Below, piece after piece: positions 61,106 through 64,000 of a DNA stretch of 64,000 nt. Source of the stretch: Mesorhizobium sp. J428 (GTDB lineage Bacteria > Pseudomonadota > Alphaproteobacteria > Rhizobiales > Rhizobiaceae); the NCBI RefSeq assembly GCF_024699925.1, contig NZ_JAJOMX010000001.1, forward strand, positions 4,254,001 to 4,318,000. Direction: 5' to 3'. A program made the translations under genes and the position numbers. The notes under the pieces are model-generated. The model was not told where the DNA came from, did no database searches, and saw only the letters and a program-made list of their open reading frames with translations. Every line of letters begins with the position of its first letter. Within the stretch, counting starts at the first letter, position 1.

Positions 61106-61619
61106 TCGGACAGGACCCGGAAATCCGCCTTTGATGGGGCTTTTCCCGAAGGCGGCTGCGCGGCCAGACAGGCCGCCGCGCAACTACGTTGTTCGCCCGT
61201 GGTGCCGCTCGCTCTATTGCGAGGGCACCAACGGCGGGAGCTTAACGATATCTCTGAGCGACAGTGGCGACTGCAGAATACGGCGTGCCGCCGGATGACG
61301 CATTCCGCCGACATCTCCCGGCTTCTTCCTGTGGCTGATACTCCGGCTCTCCGGCGGTCTGCGTCCGGTGCCGAAAAGTTCACAGCTGTGAAAGTTTCTA
61401 TCTCATCCGCGAAATCGTTGACTTGATCCGGCGCGGGCCGGATGCTTCCCGAAAGATTGGCTGAAGCCAGTCCTTGGGAGGATGCGTGACGCTTCGGCAT
61501 CGCTGGAGGCCCGTTCGCTGAATGCGCCGGGAGCCTAGAGCGGCATGTGTCGCGCGACGGTTCGTGAGGCCCCGTCATCTCTCCCAACGACCGGCCGTTC
61601 GTTTAGGGAAGGTAATGAC
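61106..61619. other. Gene-free region between ldtR and the monooxygenase
   Basis: 514 bases without a convincing gene. Two hairpins follow ldtR: CCGCCTT...AAGGCGG (7-bp arms, about 61125-61155) and a TGCGCGGCC...GGCCG-CCG-CGCA stem with a 3-base bulge (about 61157-61183); either could end ldtR transcripts. A perfect 14-bp palindrome TTCACAGCTGTGAA is at 61379-61392, a possible operator 228 bases before the monooxygenase. Confidence 0.45.
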
Positions 61620-63272
61620 ATGATTGACCGGAACCGGAGTGGAAATGGCGCTTCGCAGGCGAGGCGCGTGGACGTCATCGTCGTGGGTGCAGGCTTTGGC
61701 GGCATGTACGCCACCTACAAGTTCCGCGAGATGGGCAAGAACGTTGTCTCGATCGAGGCCGGCGGCGACGTGGGAGGCGTCTGGTACTGGAACCGCTATC
61801 CGGGCGCGCGCTGCGACCTGATGAGCGTCGACTACAGCTACGGCTTTTCCCCCGAGATCGAGCAGGAATGGACCTGGAGCGAGCAGTTCGCGGGCCAGCC
61901 CGAAATCCTCGCCTATGCCAACTTCGTCGCCGACAAGCTCGACCTGCGCAAGCACTACCTGTTCAACACACGCGTCGTGAGCGCGGTCTGGAACGAGGCG
62001 ACCAAGGTCTGGCGCGCCACGACGGACAAAGGCGAAGTCCTGGAAGCCCCGTACTGCATCATGACGACGGGCCCGCTCTCGATCCCGAAGGATCCCGATA
62101 TCCCGGGTATCGACAAGTTCAAGGGTCTGCTTCTGCGTGCGCAAACATGGCCGCACGAGCCGGTCAGCTTCGAAGGCAAGCGCGTCGGCCTGATCGGGAC
62201 AGGCTCTACCGGCATCCAGGTGGTGCAGGAGGTCGGGCGCAAGGCGGGGGAACTGTTCGTCTTCCAGCGCACGCCGAGCTTTACGCTCCCGATGCGCAAC
62301 CACGTCATCGACGCGGACTATGCGGCCGAGATGAAGCGCAACTATCGCGCCATGCGCGAGGCGATGCGCAACAATCCGACCGGCGGCACACGCCCGGCGA
62401 CGACGCGGCCCTATTTCAGCCTGCCGCCGCAGCAGCGCCAACAGGTGATGGAACACGCCTGGATCAATGGCGGCCACACCTTCCTCGGCTCTTTCTCGGA
62501 CCTGATGACCAATGAGGAGGCGAACGAGCAGGTCGCCGATTTCGTCCGCGACAAGATCGGCCAGATCGTCAAGGATCCGAAGACGGCGGAAGCGCTGAAG
62601 CCGCGCGGCTATCCGATCTTCGCCCGGCGCCCTTGCCTCGATACCGAATACTACGAGACCTACAATCTGCCGAACGTGCGTCTGGTCAACGTCAAGGAAG
62701 ACCCGATCGTCGAGATCACCGAGAAGGGTATTCGCACAAAGAGCGGCGAGACCGAACTCGACATCCTGATCTTCGCCACCGGCTACGACGCGCTCACCGG
62801 CGCGCTTTTGGCCTTCGACGTCGTCGGCCGCGACGGCCGCACCCTAAAGGACAAGTGGAAGAGCGGTCCGCGTTCCTATCTCGGCTTCATGCTGGAAGGC
62901 TTCCCGAACCTGTTCGCGCCGAGCGGACCCAACGGTCCTGCCGCGCTGGCCAACCTGATCACCATCGCCGAGCACGACGTCGACTGGATAGCGGACATGA
63001 TCTCCTGGATGGAGACGAACGGTGTGAGCACGGTCGAGCCGACGGTGGAGGCAGAGGAAGGCTGGATGAGGATGGTGCTGGCGATGGCTGAGAAATCTCT
63101 CATCCGCAAGGCGAACACCTGGTGGGTCGGCGCCAACGTCAAGGGAAAGCCTCAGGGCCTGACCATGTTCATCGGCGGTTTCGCCAAGTATCGCGAACTA
63201 TGCGAAGCCGCCGCGCAGAACCGCAAGGCGAATTTCGTTTTCGACCGCCCGGCGGTGACGGCTGCGGCCTGA
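61620..63272 (+). CDS. Baeyer-Villiger-type flavin monooxygenase with altered fingerprint
   Basis: 550-residue class B flavoprotein monooxygenase resembling cyclohexanone and steroid BVMOs. FAD motif VVGAGFGGMYATYKF (G23-x-G25-x2-G28), GGVWYWNRYPGARCD and NADPH motif GLIGTGSTGIQVVQ (193-198). The BVMO fingerprint F-x-G-x3-H-x3-W/Y is present as F167-K-G169-LLL-R173-AQT-W177, so His is replaced by Arg. Converts ketones to esters or lactones in the family; activity here is uncertain. Preceded by GGGAAGG. Confidence 0.85.
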   Translation: MIDRNRSGNGASQARRVDVIVVGAGFGGMYATYKFREMGKNVVSIEAGGDVGGVWYWNRYPGARCDLMSVDYSYGFSPEIEQEWTWSEQFAGQPEILAYANFVADKLDLRKHYLFNTRVVSAVWNEATKVWRATTDKGEVLEAPYCIMTTGPLSIPKDPDIPGIDKFKGLLLRAQTWPHEPVSFEGKRVGLIGTGSTGIQVVQEVGRKAGELFVFQRTPSFTLPMRNHVIDADYAAEMKRNYRAMREAMRNNPTGGTRPATTRPYFSLPPQQRQQVMEHAWINGGHTFLGSFSDLMTNEEANEQVADFVRDKIGQIVKDPKTAEALKPRGYPIFARRPCLDTEYYETYNLPNVRLVNVKEDPIVEITEKGIRTKSGETELDILIFATGYDALTGALLAFDVVGRDGRTLKDKWKSGPRSYLGFMLEGFPNLFAPSGPNGPAALANLITIAEHDVDWIADMISWMETNGVSTVEPTVEAEEGWMRMVLAMAEKSLIRKANTWWVGANVKGKPQGLTMFIGGFAKYRELCEAAAQNRKANFVFDRPAVTAAA

Positions 63273-63548
63273 CGCAGAAGTCCGCGACCGACGAGTCTCT
63301 CGGGCCGGCGCGCGCGCCGGCATTTCCGTGTTCCGTCGCGCCGGCGAATAACGCCATCGTGAGTTGGCTGGGCCACCGTAACGCCATATTTGCGTGAAAT
63401 CGCAGAAGACGAAGAGGGTCTCCGTATGCATCGCCCGCGACAGGTTTCCGGGCGGACGCCTGATCGGTCGTCGTCATGGTTGGCGATATGTTAACCGCGC
63501 CGACCTAGCCTCAGGCCGATTGCCGCACGGACAGACGGGATAGCTGGA

Positions 63549-64000
63549 ATGAAGATGAAGACGAGCCGCCGGACGTTTCTCCTGAGCGCAGGCGCACTGG
63601 CCGCCACCGCCTATGGCGCGCAGGCCCAGGACGTGATCCAGGACATCCTCAACGCCAACCGCCGCGGCTCGTGGGACGACCAGTTCGATGCCCGCGCGAG
63701 CTCCAAGGCGGCCAAGGTTTCCTCGCATCTGCCTATCTTTAGTCCCGAGACGATCGCCTATGTGGAGCAGGCCATCGGCCAGTATTCCAACATCGTGGCG
63801 CAGGGCGGCTGGCCGAATGTGCCGGCAACCAAGAAGCTCAAGCTCGGCGTGGTCGATCCAGACGTCGAGGTGTTGCGCCGCCGGCTGATGATCAGCGGCG
63901 ACCTCGCCTCATCCGCAGGCATGTCGAGCTCTTTCGATTCCTACGTCGATTCCGCGCTCAAGCGCTTCCAGGCCCGCCATGGCTTGCCGGCCGACGGCGT
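63549..64000 (+). CDS. ldtP: L,D-transpeptidase LdtP, N-terminal part (gene runs off window)
   Basis: Periplasmic enzyme that cross-links peptidoglycan or attaches proteins to it through L,D bonds. Visible are 150 residues: a twin-arginine signal (KTSRRTFLLSAGALAATAYG) cleaving near AQA-Q, and a peptidoglycan-binding domain (VEVLRRRLMISGD, ALKRFQARHGLPADG). The YkuD catalytic domain with SHGC-type Cys would lie beyond the right edge. Assignment rests on position downstream of ldtR and on the sequence. Confidence 0.85.
   Translation, partial: MKMKTSRRTFLLSAGALAATAYGAQAQDVIQDILNANRRGSWDDQFDARASSKAAKVSSHLPIFSPETIAYVEQAIGQYSNIVAQGGWPNVPATKKLKLGVVDPDVEVLRRRLMISGDLASSAGMSSSFDSYVDSALKRFQARHGLPADG

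Overview
The window is GC-rich, gene-dense DNA from an alphaproteobacterium of the order Hyphomicrobiales (Rhizobiales), most likely a Mesorhizobium/Phyllobacteriaceae-type genome. The evidence is gene content: a colinear SDR-uvrC-pgsA-moaD-moaE block, an Omp25/Omp31-like porin, NDUFS4- and NDUFS6-type complex I accessory genes, an Aap-type general L-amino acid ABC transporter, HdaA, a Cys-free HemB, the LdtR/LdtP pair and a rhizobial intergenic palindrome. No phage, plasmid, transposase or CRISPR array was seen.

Layout. 1-7.1 kb: a membrane-anchored PAS-PAS-GGDEF protein cut by the left edge, then the minus-strand SDR-uvrC-pgsA-moaD-moaE operon, then a porin with a textbook terminator. 7.1-12.0 kb: GST, RNase T2 lipoprotein, a small secreted protein, RlmJ and a cytoplasmic molybdopterin oxidoreductase. 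12.2-16.6 kb: purM-purN divergent from a CDP-alcohol phosphatidyltransferase, an AI-2E-family permease and hdaA. 16.7-26.0 kb: a secreted STN-like protein, tRNA-Pro(TGG), NDUFS4-like gene, tRNA-Arg(TCT), metC, aapJQMP, a TIGR02117 protein, an FAD monooxygenase and an NDUFS6-like zinc finger gene. 26.2-35.5 kb: ppk-ppx, rnd, an MFS permease, a ProC-like reductase and aspS. 35.5-41.6 kb: DsrE-like, AraC regulator, P1B-4 metal ATPase, MgtC/DUF4010 protein, and a divergent ohrR/ohr pair with a clear operator dyad. 41.6-51.5 kb: a large secreted protein, parC, RidA, an EamA permease, bpt, an unusual three-gene operon built around a zinc-phospholipase-C-like protein, and an RDD protein. 51.7-57.8 kb: sthA, an NAD epimerase, a glyoxalase-fold protein, DUF423, intracellular PHB depolymerase, GST and hemB. 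57.9-64 kb: DUF2066, 3-hydroxyisobutyryl-CoA hydrolase, DUF6163, ldtR, a Baeyer-Villiger-type monooxygenase and the start of ldtP.

Two things stand out. First, at least eight genes (pgsA, uvrC, rlmJ, hdaA, aapJ, the AraC gene, the metal ATPase and the glyoxalase) are each broken by a single-base insertion or deletion, several in short homopolymers or simple repeats. Because housekeeping genes are affected and both halves of each protein stay intact, sequence or assembly error is more likely than gene decay. Second, the best candidate for an undescribed system is the three-gene minus-strand operon at 47792-50956 (zinc-PLC-like enzyme, two-helix membrane protein, Ig/CARDB-like protein). It has a strong ribosome binding site and its own terminator, and it lies between RDD and bpt, which I recall as neighbours in related genomes.
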